A stretch of 64,000 nucleotides of DNA, from NCBI RefSeq assembly GCF_963259705.1, contig NC_081846.1, forward strand, positions 87,928,641-87,992,640, read 5' to 3'. Source of the DNA: Myotis daubentonii. Its lineage: Eukaryota; Chordata; Mammalia; Chiroptera; Vespertilionidae. The position numbers and the translations under genes were made by a program. Positions 31,775 to 43,300 of this stretch are shown one piece after another. The stretch's first letter is position 1; each line of letters opens with the position of its first letter. A model generated the notes under the pieces. The model was given only the letters and a program-made list of their open reading frames with translations. It searched no databases and had not been told where the DNA came from.

Positions 31775-33799
31775 CCCCTAGGTAAGTCCCACCCCCCACA
31801 TTGAGATCCCCCGCACTCGGGACAGATAGGACTCCACCAGGGTGCTGCAGACCCCCCTATAGAGGATAAATAGGGTAAGAAGGTGGATAGTACAGAACTT
31901 AGATTGAGAAGATGTGCCATACTTAGTCTAAAGGAAAAAGACTCTGTACTGATCTTTTAACACATGCTAGCAGAGGAGTTAAGGTTACTCCCAGTCAGAC
32001 GGAATGTCTTATTCAAGTGTGTCGATGCTTTTCTGAGGAAGGAAAGGTGTCGGAAAGGTAAATGTAGAGGCATGGGAGAAGATAGGCCCAAGGAGCCTTA
32101 TCCTTAACCCACTGCAGCCTTTCTACCCCGGGAAAGTGCAGGACTGGCAGGCTCTCCCTGGGGTGATAGATCAGGACTCAGGTAATAGCGGAAAGCGCCA
32201 ATCCTACTCTTAAAATGGATACAAGAGAGCATTTGGGGTTTTTCTTTTTAATGTGTGTTTTGGATTGAGTAAATGCATTTTACTTTAGTTTTAACACATC
32301 AAAGTTAGCTCTTGACACAAAAGGAAAAACTAATAGTTTGACTCAAAGTTGGGGTTTTGTTTTGAGGTGCTGAGGCTCGGGGGTGGAGCCAATTCAGGGT
32401 AGAAATGTGAAGCTGTGGCTTTTTGGGTTGAAGTGGGAAGTTGTGAGTGCAGAGGAGTATGTATGTTTATACATGGTCAGAATTCCATCAATATAAACCT
32501 TTTCTATAAAAACAAAAAAGGGGGAGAAGAATGTTGTATGTTAAATTTTTAAAAAATATGATGCAGAGGGTTGTACAGCAGCCAAAAGGCATCGGGCCTC
32601 CTGTACAATAGCCTCTGCCGACTTAGCCCAGTGGAAAGAGGCAAAACCAGACAAGAGTTTTACCAGATCTAGTAATGATGTGGGGAAGAGGTTGTGTTTT
32701 GTATCTTTCCAGAAGGAGCAGCCTCTGCCTCCCTCCTGGGGACCGTCACCCCTGGGAGGCCGAGTTAGCACACCTGACCAGTGCCTGTCTGCAGCTGATG
32801 TGCAGCCCTGAGCTGGAACCACTTGTCCATTGGGAGGATCACATGTGCCTCCCTTTTGTCTGTCCATGTGTCCCAGCTTTGCCCCACATCTCCTGTCCTT
32901 TTTTCCCCCCCTTAATCTGACTACTTGTTTGCTGGCTCTTTGGCCTTTCTCCTTCTCCCCTGAACACAGCCTTTTCTAGAATCTCCCTACCCTATTGTTC
33001 CAGGAAGGAAACCTCCTTTTTCTGCCTTAACTAGGAGGGTTTGGTATATGCCCCATACGTGGAGTTGTCTTGTACCAAGAGCCTGACATTCTGGGCTGAG
33101 AAAGCCCTGTCCCAGGCCCACAGCCCGTCGCCTGAGTTCTCTGTTCTTGCTGAGGTCATGGTGGCTGGTACCATGGATCTGTCTCTCGCCCAATGGTGTG
33201 AGTTGGGCCCTCCCTGGAGAAGAAACCTGGGTTCCCCAAGATATGTGACCAGAGCCGGGACCCCGCCAGCAGGCGAGGGGAACCCAAGGCAGGTGCTGAG
33301 TGTGGAGGCCACAGGGGCATAGGCTAACAAGGAGACATAACTGAACCTCACATCATCCTGCTTGGCCCCGGAGGATGACTGGTTAGCCAAAGACGGGCAA
33401 GATTCCTCAGGGAGGAACAACCTAAGACAGGCACAGTCGCAGATGGGCCAGCAGGAGAGAACGTGGCGGTCAACAGAGGTAGGGCACAGATCCTCACCCC
33501 CCAACTATGCAGGGGCTTGAACACTCGCCCCTTCTGAGGGAGGTCTCCTGCCCCCATGGCTGCTTCTCGCTTCCCATGCCCAGCTCAGATCGGGACCCAG
33601 ATAACAGAAAGAGACTTGGCCCAGCTCAGATTGGGACCCAAATAAAGACAGAGACTGGCTGACAGCAGTTACCCTCTCACTGCAACAGGACTTGTTTCCC
33701 ATTTCTACCTTGGACCACAGGGAAAGGGGCAGCTGAAGGAAAGGGCTGTGTCAGGATGCTGCCTTCTTCCCTTTCTTCTTCCTCTTTTTTCTAAACACT

Positions 33800-34160
33800 T
33801 CCATGCCTTGCAGTTCTTTTGCTTTCTCTTCTTTTTCTCTACTACCCTCCATCTCCGCCTCCTCCTCCTCCTCCCCAGTATCATCCGTATCAGCTGACCC
33901 AGAGGGCACAGCTGACTCCTCCCCAGACACCGACACCACCATCAAACGCGGCCCTGATGGACCCTTTGATCCAGCCATACAACCCGCTGACACTTCAGGA
34001 AGCCCATCGCCAGCGACGCCGCCCGCTAGCCAGATCAACAAGGACAACCAAACCACCGACTTGGGGTCAGCTGAAGAAGTTAACAACTGAGGCCCAGCAG
34101 ATGGTAGAAAAGCCAGAAGTGGAAGCTACTCTCTCAGCCAAGTCGGAGGACTCTGAGTAA
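33800..34160 (+). pseudogene. Remnant of the ERV env leader region
   Basis: The plus-strand frame has a basic RQRRR patch followed by PPTWGQLKKLT. This resembles the N-terminal leader (Rec/SP-like part) of HERV-K-type Env. The frame closes at 34160, before any surface or transmembrane domain, so only the leader coding part is left. A Ser/Pro-rich overlapping frame is probably a by-product. Confidence 0.6.
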
Positions 34161-34447
34161 ATTGGCAAAAGAAACTTTCATTTGGTAGAAAAATATTACT
34201 GTGGTTTGATTTCTCACTTATTGCTGTTTTGCATTGCCATTGTTTTATTATTCTTACTAGTTTTAAAAATGTTATGTTTATGTTTTAAAATGTTTTGGGT
34301 TTTGCATTGGCATTGTTTTGTTATTGTTTTAATAGCCAGAGTTTTGTTCTTGATGCTGAAGTTTGATGCTTAAGTTTTACTGTCATTATGGTAGCTTAAA
34401 AAAAAACCTCTCATTATAGTAGCTTAAAAAATAAAAGAAGGGTGAGA

Positions 34448-34861
34448 TGTGGGGAGCTGATATAGGGTTAAGCCTCAGACTGACCTGTTGGTAAAGTCAC
34501 AAACAATTACCAGCTTAGAGGGCACAGTCCTCTTAGCATAATTAGGCTTGACCTTATGAGGCTCTCTAGATCTTATCTGGGAGCTAATGGGCTGAGGGAA
34601 GTGCAGGAAGTGGCCAAAACAAGTGAAACTCACAAGAACAGTGTAACTTTGGTAACTACTACCTTGTTTACCTCTGACTATAAAATAAAGGCTCAGTTTT
34701 TCTCGGGATCTTTCTCTGTGGCCCCAGCCAGGCACAGGAAGATCCACGGAAACTAAAGAGAGCTAGAGAGTTCTGAATGCTGTCTCCATGTAAAACGTTC
34801 TTCGCCGACTCTGTCCACACCTTTGGGAACCCCCTGGACCCCTAGGGCTGGACCCCCAGCA
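34448..34861 (+). repeat. 3' LTR of the class II ERV (414 bp)
   Basis: This LTR aligns end to end with the 5' LTR, including the TATAAAATAAAG core. It is preceded by a purine-rich AAAATAAAAGAAGGGTGAGA tract and followed by the ATCAAG duplication. Confidence 0.93.
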
Positions 34862-35109
34862 ATCAAGTCCATTAAAACTTTACTCTTCTTGTTTAATATT
34901 TATAAAATGAATAATATATTTGTTAATTTTGACCAACCATGTATTACTGTCGAATAATCTAGAAGGAATTTTAACATCTAGTTCCTTATGATAATAGAAA
35001 ATTTGCACTTTAATTTATATTAAATTTTAGGGGATTATGATGGATAATCATAAGATTTTAAACAAGAAGTACTTTTATGTTGGATTAAACTTCTTGTGGG
35101 AGAAATGAA

Positions 35110-35530
35110 ATAAAAACAGTTGTTAAAAAAAGGGCTTATAAAACAGTATGAAGGTTTCTCAAAAAAATTAAGCATAGTATTACCACATGATCCAACCATT
35201 CCACTTCAGGTTATATACCCAGAAGAACTGAAAGCAGGGACTCGAGCAGATAATTTTGCACCCATGTTCATAGCAGTATTATTCACATTAGCCAAAAGGT
35301 GGACAACCAAAATGTCCATTGACAGGTGAATAGATAAATAAAATGTAGTATATACATAAAGTGGAATATTCAGTGTTAAAATGGGATGAAATTCTGACAC
35401 CAAGTACAACATGCATGAATCTTGAGGTCATTATGCTAAGTGAGGTAAGCCAGTCACAAAAGACAAATACTGTATGAATTCCATTTCTAGGCACCTGAGT
35501 AGTCAAATTCAGAGATAGAAAGTAGTCTTT
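35110..35530 (+). mobile_element. Old L1 ORF2 C-terminal fragment
   Basis: CCATTCCACTTCAGGTTATATACCC, GAACTGAAAGCAGGGACTCGAG and CCAAAATGTCCATTGACAGG follow L1 ORF2 order. Stop codons interrupt it. Confidence 0.75.
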
Positions 35531-35539
35531 TACACACAT

Positions 35540-35640
35540 TATTGCTAATCCTCATAACTTTTAGAGATAGGAGGTACTAATTCTAACTTGACAAATGAGA
35601 AAAGACTCCCTTATGGTAGGCTTGAAAATCACCTTAGAAT
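35540..35640 (+). repeat. Possible MIR fragment
   Basis: CTAATCCTCATAAC and GACAAATGAGAAAAGACTC suggest the MIR core. The fragment is short and diverged. Confidence 0.35.
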
Positions 35641-36186
35641 TTCAGAAATAAAGTGATTTGGCAGACTCCTGTTTCAGCTAGAATTGATAACCAGAACAGT
35701 GAGCTGAGGTTTTTGTCCGGGGTTTTGTCTCCTGAAGCTGAAAAATGAGATCACAGACCTGCAGATTTAAGCAAAAGCATGGAAAATTTTTTACAAGCAG
35801 GTTCAGCTCCCTGCACGGAGAGGGGCCCCAATAATGGGTGTCCGGTGAAGCTAATCAGTCCACTCCAGAGGTATATATGTGCTACAAGGCTGCTCTCTAT
35901 CTGTCAACACCTGATTGATTCCCTCAGTTGTGCTTGCCCAGCTACATGCCTCAACTATCCTGTCCCTATGGGTCAGTTCACCTTATTGTTGCAGACTCTT
36001 TTTCACAGACCTCCTGCTCTGAGCCTAGAAACATTTATTCCTGCATGGTAGGTTTCTGTGATTAGGCTTGCTCAAACTGCCATGTCTGGCCCTCACTACA
36101 TGTCACCTGCCTTTGTTTTCCATTGGACCCCTGCCTGTCTGCCTGCATGTCAAGCTAACTCCTCTCAGATTTTTAAAAGTCACAAT
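35641..36186. other. Intergenic, nothing recognised
   Basis: No exon or named repeat is identified. Confidence 0.4.
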
Positions 36187-36400
36187 CTTTTTTTAAAATA
36201 CATTTTTATTTATTTCAGAGAGGAAGGGAGGGGGAGAGAGCTAGAAACATCAACGATGAGAGAGAATCATTGATGGGCTGCCTCCTGCACGCCTCCTACT
36301 GGGGACTGAGCCCACAATCCGGGCATATGGCCCAACTGGGAATCGGCACCGTGACCTCCTGGTTCATAGGTCGGCGCTCAGCCACCGAGCCGCACACTGG
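36187..36400 (-). mobile_element. Ves SINE, diverged head
   Basis: The tail and body are clear. The head ends near CCACCGAGCCGCACACTGGG. Confidence 0.82.
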
Positions 36401-37213
36401 GTAAGCCTGTAAAACACTCTCTGGGGTCCCTTTCTCTTTCCAGGGAAGACTGTTTCCCTAGGCACCCAGCGCAGGCAAGACAGACAGGCCTGGAGCAGAG
36501 CGGAGCCCGGCAGCCAGCACGAGCCCGGCCGAGGCTGCTTCCCAGCGGAGCCTGATGGTGCTCGAGCCTTTTGACCCGTTTTGCAGAGTGAAGTTCCCTT
36601 CGTCACCACACTCCAACCTGGGGTTCTTGCGGGTTGAATTGGTTGAGGGCCCGCATAAAGTCATGCAATTTAAAAATAGGTGCTACAGAGATTGCGTTCA
36701 AAGAGCACAGGGTAAGGTTTTTGCACACACTGGGTCCCTCATACTTCTACGTTCCCTTGCATTTTCTGCCGATTCTAACGCACCGTTTTCTCTCTTACTC
36801 TCAGAGGACGACTGCAACCTCTTTCCAGCCTAATGCACCTCTCAGGACAGAGCGCCTCCCCCCGCCCCGGCCACGCGCTGGGGCATAAAGCACACTGTGT
36901 AAGTTAGCAGAAGCGCGGCGCCACCTGCACGCCACGCCCCCACTTCCGGCAGCCCGCCGCCCTGAGGCGCCCTCCCCGAGCTGTTTCCGGCGAGGCCTGT
37001 GGACAGCGCCCGCCCTTGGAGCGCGCCTGGCGCCGGAGGAGGCGGGCGGCACCGCAGGCATCGTGGCGGGCAGCCCTGCTCCCTGCGCGCCGAGGGCCTG
37101 GGAGGACCCCAGCGACGGAGGTAGCACAGGGCCCGGCGACGAGGCGGCTGCGGTGGCGGCGGCCCCTGCGACTGACGGCGCGCTGGTCGTCTGCGGAGCC
37201 CTCTCAGCCGGCC

Positions 37214-37240
37214 GCCCTCGCCCTCGCCCTCGCCCTCGCC
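37214..37240 (+). repeat. CCCTCG hexamer repeat before the TSN start codon
   Basis: About four and a half perfect CCCTCG units precede the TSN ATG. They may be length-variable and would lie in the mRNA leader. Confidence 0.8.
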
Positions 37241-37268
37241 GCTGGCTGATCCCGGTGCAGCCGGCGCC

Positions 37269-37334
37269 ATGTCTGTGAGCGAGATCTTCGTGGAGCTGCA
37301 GGGCTTTCTGGCTGCCGAGCAGGACATCCGGGAG
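37269..37334 (+). CDS. TSN: TSN exon 1, coding part
   Basis: This exon has 22 codons, [20 protein letters not shown] then RE, followed by a GTGAGC donor. The ATG follows GCGCC in a CpG island, and no upstream in-frame ATG is needed. Confidence 0.97.
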
Positions 37335-40300
37335 GTGAGCCCTGCTAGCCCAGCCCCTCTCCCGGCCCCGGTGGGCCCCACCGCCCGGCCCTTCCGTCGC
37401 TCAGCCTCCGAGCGCGGTGCTTCCCTCTGCTTAGGGGCGCGCCTCGTCCCGCCCGGGTCCGGCCTCTCCCCGGCTCCCCTGCCTCATTGTGGTGCCAGTC
37501 CCCCCACCCACGCCCCCCAGCCCGTGGACGGAAAGCCTCCGCCAGCTCCCGGGGCTCGGGCGGCGGGCGGTTTGTGTGTCTGGTCTTTCAAAGCACCTCC
37601 GGGCCTCTCTTTAAACTCCCGTGGCTCCTCATTGCACGGAGGGTGAAAACCCAGCTGCGCGTGTGTGTCCATTGTCACCGTACCCCATTTTCCGCTTATG
37701 TGGTGGTCACGTTACCCCCTTTCATCTCTCTGGCTCCCCGTAGGTGCCGGCCTCAGAGGTTTTGCATGCTCTCTGCTCTTCCTGAAATCCGCTGCTTTCA
37801 CACCCCGCCCCGCCTCTCCCATATTCACCTCCGGGATTTCACAGGCCAAGTGATCGATTGCCTGTTACGGTTTCTGGTAACGCATTAACATCTCAGAAAC
37901 CTGTGCAAGTCCTGTCTTCTGAATGTCAGCTGAACTGCCCGAAAGGAGGGGCTGTACTTGGCTCCCCAGCATTGACACATGCCTAGCACGGGGATGTGCT
38001 GCGTGAGTGTTTGTAGAATGAATGAGTGAATGAGAAAGACCCGCCCCTGTGTCGCCTTTTATTCTCGTCTTTGCAAACGGCAGGCAGGTGCCTGAGCCCC
38101 TTTCAGCGCTGTGGGGTCCTGCGGGGAAGTTGAGATGCGGGGAGGCGGCTCTTACCCTTGAGGGTTAATGAGGAACCTCAGGCTTCCCTTCCCGAGGGCC
38201 TCGGAGGAAGGGGCGGGGGTCGGGATTCAGACCCGGGGGCTGTCTGTGCCGGCTCCGTCCTTGTGAAGGTGGCTAGTGTTTCCCCTGTATGTGAAGGTGT
38301 CATAATCAGACGTGCTACCTGGCATATTTGGTTTCAGGCTATGATGATAATGATGTTGAACTGACCTGATATTTTGGTTTTTAATTCTTTCTAGGAAATC
38401 CGAAAAGTAGTGCAGAGCTTGGAACAAACAGCCCGGGAGATTTTAACTCTACTGCAAGGGGTCCATCAAGGCGCTGGGTTTCAGGACAGTAAGTGTTTCG
38501 TTTTGACGTTGGAGGTTTTAACCCAGTTCATTATTCTCATTTAAAGAGCGTTACCATCCAAACAGCATTTCAGCTCTGTGTCATTTCATTATGAGAAATG
38601 TTCCTCATCCTTGATGGGGAATGAAAGCTGGAGTAGGGGTGGAGAACAGTATGGAGCTACCTCAGAAGACTAAAAATGGCACTCCCATTTGACCCTGTGA
38701 TCCCACTACTAGGAGTATATCCCAAGAAACCAGAAACACCAATCAGAAAGGATATATGCACCCCTATGTTCATAGCAGCACAATTCACCATAGCTAAGAT
38801 CTGGAAACAGCCTAAGTGCCCATCAGCAGATGAGTGGATTAGAAAACTGTGGTACATCTACACGATGGAATACTATGCTGCGGTAAAAAAAAAGGAACTC
38901 TTGCCTTTTGCAACAGCATGGATGGAACTGGAGAGCATTATGCTAAGTGAAATAAGCCAGTCAGAGAAAGATAAATACCACATGATCTCACTCATTTGTG
39001 GATTATAGTGAACAACATAGATTGATGAAAAGGGACAGACCCAAAGACTGAGAAACAGCGATCAGGCTATCAATCCCCAGAAGGAAAGTAGGGGAGGGCG
39101 GGGGTAAGGGGAAGAGATCAACAGAAGGACTTGTATACATGTATATAAGCCAAACCAATGGACATGGACAACAGGGGGATGGGAGCATGAGTTTGTGTGT
39201 GTGGGGGAGGTTGGGGGTTAATGGGGGGGCTGAGGACACATTTGTAATACCTTAACTAATAATAATAATAAAAAATAATATAGATTATTAAAAATGATTA
39301 TTTTTAAGGTAAAAAAAAAAAGAAAGCTGGAGTAGGGGAGTTTATTGTTTTTACAGGTTTACAGAATTCTGTGTTTTGATTGATTTTCCACTTTCACGTA
39401 ATATGGGATGTTTTCTATTTGATGACGTGCTGCTGCTGATAATAGTAGTAGTATCATAGTTCACTTGTGTATTTAGCAACGTTTATTTGGTGCTTCCAAA
39501 ACACACCAAACCTTTCAGATATTGCATATGGTTTAATACACATTTGTAGATATGAAATGGCCACTGTAAAATGTTCTGATTGTGTGTACAGTTAGTCCCT
39601 TGAATGGATGGAGATCAATTATGATAATTTTTTTAAAAAAATATATTTTATTGTATTTTTACAGAGAGGAAGGGAGAGAGATAGAGAGTTAGAAACATCG
39701 ATGAGAGAGAAACATCGATCAGCTGCCTCCTGCACATCTCCCACTGGGGATATGCCCGCAACCAAGGTACATGCGCTTGACCGGAATCGAACCCGGGACC
39801 CTTCAGTCTGCAGGCCGACGCTCTATCCACTGAGCTAAACCGGTTTCGGCAATTATGATAAATTTTAACATGGAACCTCCATTGTAAGCACAGCTGAAAG
39901 AGCTGAAATACATTTTCAGATAGAGAATGGTCTAATGTAATTTATAGGTGTCAGAGGCAAGTCATTTTTCTTCATGATATGTAGTTGGTCAGCCTGATTG
40001 AGAATAATTGGTAAAACTTCTTCTTGACCAAATATGAAAACTAGAAGCAGATCAATTTTACGCCTCCTTTGAGGACTGCCTAGTAATGCATCTGGTGTGC
40101 AGCCCCTTAGGGATGAGGTCATTCCTGATAGCTCACGCTGTGTTTCCTAACATTCCCTTTCAGCAAGTTTTTGTTTATTTCTCAGTATTGGTTCATCAGT
40201 AGGCGAACTAGAGGTGAAGATTTGAAAGCCAGGTTGAAAAGCAGAGATTCATATCCTATAGTTGGTCATGAGCTTTTTTAAAAAGTTGATTTATTTCCAG

Positions 40301-43300
40301 GTAGACTGCATAGATTATTAAGCAATATTAAGTATTAAGCACTATTAAGTATTTGAAATTTGGTCTTTCATTATGATGTTTGATTATTGTCTTTTTTGTT
40401 TGTTTGGGTTTTTTTTGGTGTGATCAGTTCCAAAGAGGTGTTTGAAAGCTCGAGAACATTTTGGTACCGTGAAAACACATCTAATGTCTTTGAAGACCAA
40501 GTTCCCTGCTGAACAGTATTACAGGTTTGTAAGAAAAGTAGCATTATTTTATAATATTAAGTTTAAAAAAGGCAGAAAGTTATATGTACTGAATGATTGC
40601 TTAGCACTAGGTTAAAAATCCCTCTATGTAGAAGAAGCAACAAAAAGAAACATAATCAAACTATTAATGGCAGTATTTGAACGGTGACAAAATTGGTGAT
40701 ATTATTTTCTTCCCTTTTATTTTTTGAATTTTCTTAAAGATCATGTATAATTTTTGCAATGAAAAAGCAGCTAAAAACAAAATATTTGTTGTATGAGGTC
40801 AAAATAAAGAATATCTTTTTAGTATATTCAAGTTGCTTGTGAAATTGGATGAACCATATCTGCTGTTAAGGCTATGGAGTTGAGCTTTACCTTAAAGCTG
40901 GACTTTCACTGCCAACTAACATATTTATCCAATATTTTATGCCATATGTTGTTGGATATACACCACCAGTTATTTTAAAGTATATATTGTTTTATGGAAG
41001 AAAAGTTGTTGCCAATCATAATTGTGAAACATGTAGATTGTAAAATGCATCCTGATTTCACAGATATTAAATGGATGTTGATAAAATATGGTAAATAAGA
41101 ACCTAAACTATCTACTTATGTGTATTTTCTTACTGAAGAAGATACTCATTTCAGACGTATTTATGGGCAATAAGTAGAACATGCATGTGGTGAGTGGGTA
41201 GCACAACCTCACAAGGTTTTTTAAGGCAGGGATTGGCAAACTACCCATGGCTTGCTGCCTCTGGAAGCTAAGAATTGCTTCTTTATTTTAAAGTTGTTAG
41301 AAAAAGAAAGAAATAAGAATATGTAACAGACTGAAAGTGACCTGCAGAGCCTAAAATATTTATCATCTGGCCCTTCACAGAGAAAGTTTGCCAAACCTTG
41401 CAAAGGTAGTAACTGAAGCTTAGAAAAGTAGGAGGACAGAATTGTGAGGGTCCCTAGAGACCAGGTAATTTGGAGTCAGACACAGGCTGCCCTCTGGCTG
41501 GTTTGGCCCTCAGAATGTTTTGTTTGGCCTGCATTGTGTTGAAATTTTTTTCCGAATTGTTGCCACAGGAGGCATAGCATCGATATCCAGAAGTTGTCAA
41601 ATTTCCTATTTCTTTTCCAGGTTTCTGGCTCAGTTTAACTGTAGTATCCCTGACTTTTTTTAAAAATATATTTTATTGATTTTTTACAGAGAGGAAGGGA
41701 GAGGGATAGAGAGTTAGAAACATCGATGAGAGAAACACCGATCAGCTGCCTCCTGCACACTTCCACTGGGGATGTGCCCGCAACCAAGGCACATGCCCTT
41801 GACCGGAATCGAACCTGGGACCCCTGAGTCCGCAGGCCGACGCTCTATCCACTGAGCCAAACCGGTTAGGGCTATCCCTGACTTTTTAAGTCTATTTATG
41901 TAGTGATGGCAAATGGTAGTTATTACTTACATGTGTGAATCAGAATTTTCTTGATACACTACACTCAAAATGTAGGAATGAGTTAGGTGTTGAAGCTGAT
42001 GTACAATTGTGTTTCTCCTCAGTCTTCAGTTGCCAATATTTTTCTCAGAGCACTATCATTGTTCTTATTTATTAAGAACATAATCTTCAGCTGTAAATTT
42101 TTGTATTCATAAAATTGAATCATGCTTATTTATTAAACTTTTAGTTTATAATTATAAATTTGAACTTGCAAAATCTACACTAAATCTATCTAATATATTT
42201 AAATGTCATATTGCTCTTACATGTTTCGTATGTTGGGGTGTCATGTAAAATTTTATTTGGAAAAGAATTCCAATTCTAAAATGTTTGAACTTGACTGTAC
42301 TAAACCTGTCTTTTTGAGGCCTCTGGTCCCTCTAACTATGTGCTGTCTTTCCGTAGATTTCATGAGCACTGGAGGTTTGTGTTGCAGCGGCTGGTCTTCC
42401 TGGCGGCCTTTGTTGTGTACTTGGAGTCAGAAACACTAGTGACTCGAGAAGCAGTCACAGAAATTCTTGGCAGTAAGTGTCTTCATTAGTATTGATCTGC
42501 AGAACCAATACTAACGGATAGGTTAATTTTTGGTGGAAGAGGCTGTTGGCTTATAACCTCTATTATAACAAATGAGAACTAGGTGGAAAACCAGTCACTT
42601 GGAAACACAAAACCTAAAAATAGTGGCTTCTCTTTGTACTTGGGTGTTATAATTGTAAACTTTAGTTTTTAAAAATGTCAAGGCTGTAGGAAAGTTAGGA
42701 GAAGAATACAGTGAATGCCTGTTTACCGCTCACTTAGGCTCACTGCTCTTTAACATTTTGCCACGTCCACTTAGTCTCCACACTGGGCGTCTGTGTGTGC
42801 ATGTGTGCGCTTGTCAGCCATTTGAAGTCAGTTGCAGATATTATGACTTCTGCTAAAAACAGATATTCTCTGACATTTTTTGTGGTATTACTTTTTAAAA
42901 GAAGAGTGGATAGGAAAATTGAATTTTGCTTGAGAGCTAGAAAAATTCTCAATGAAGTCTAGTTGCCAAGGTTAATATTGTATGTCAACTGTAATTGAAA
43001 AATAAGAATTACTAGGAAACAAAAGATTGTTTTATATGATTCATCCTTTTTCACACACTTAAAAAAAATGCTAAGGCTTAAATTATATTCATATCATGAC
43101 CTCATTTTCATCTTGATTTTTTTTTTAGTTGAGCCAGATCGGGAGAAAGGATTTCACCTGGATGTAGAAGATTATCTCTCAGGAGTTCTAATTCTTGCTA
43201 GTGAACTGGTAATATACTTAGTAATTTGCCATTTTTATTTTTTACTGTTAATTGGTTAATACTAACATAAATTTCATGTGTACAACATTATAGCTTGATG

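Larger units (their letters stand above)
31340..34861 (+). mobile_element. Betaretrovirus-like (class II) endogenous retrovirus, internally deleted
   Basis: Two LTRs (31340-31754 and 34448-34861) start TGTGGG and end CA. A 6-bp target duplication ATCAAG (31334-31339, 34862-34867) is perfect; six bp is typical of class II ERVs. The primer-binding site TGGCGCCTGAACAGG at 31757 is tRNA-Lys-like. A purine tract precedes the 3' LTR. The 2.7-kb inside lacks recognisable gag, protease and pol. Only an Env-leader-like piece remains. By hand I count about 33 differences between the LTRs (about 8%), so the provirus is old and cannot encode a virus. Confidence 0.93.
36840..37700. promoter_or_regulatory. 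TSN: CpG island and TSN promoter / 5' UTR
   Basis: The block is strongly CpG-rich, ends in TSN exon 1 and intron 1, and has no TATA box. A pure CCCTCG hexamer run (37214-37240) lies 29-55 nt before the ATG and is therefore probably in the 5' UTR. Confidence 0.75.

Noticed and set aside
34182..34373. Hydrophobic 63-residue frame before the 3' LTR
   Set aside because: The sequence is T-rich and repetitive (TTTTAAAATG-type words). I could not tie it to a transmembrane Env domain.
36842..37381. Minus-strand frame of 179 residues before TSN
   Set aside because: It is a shadow of the TSN CpG island with low-complexity composition.
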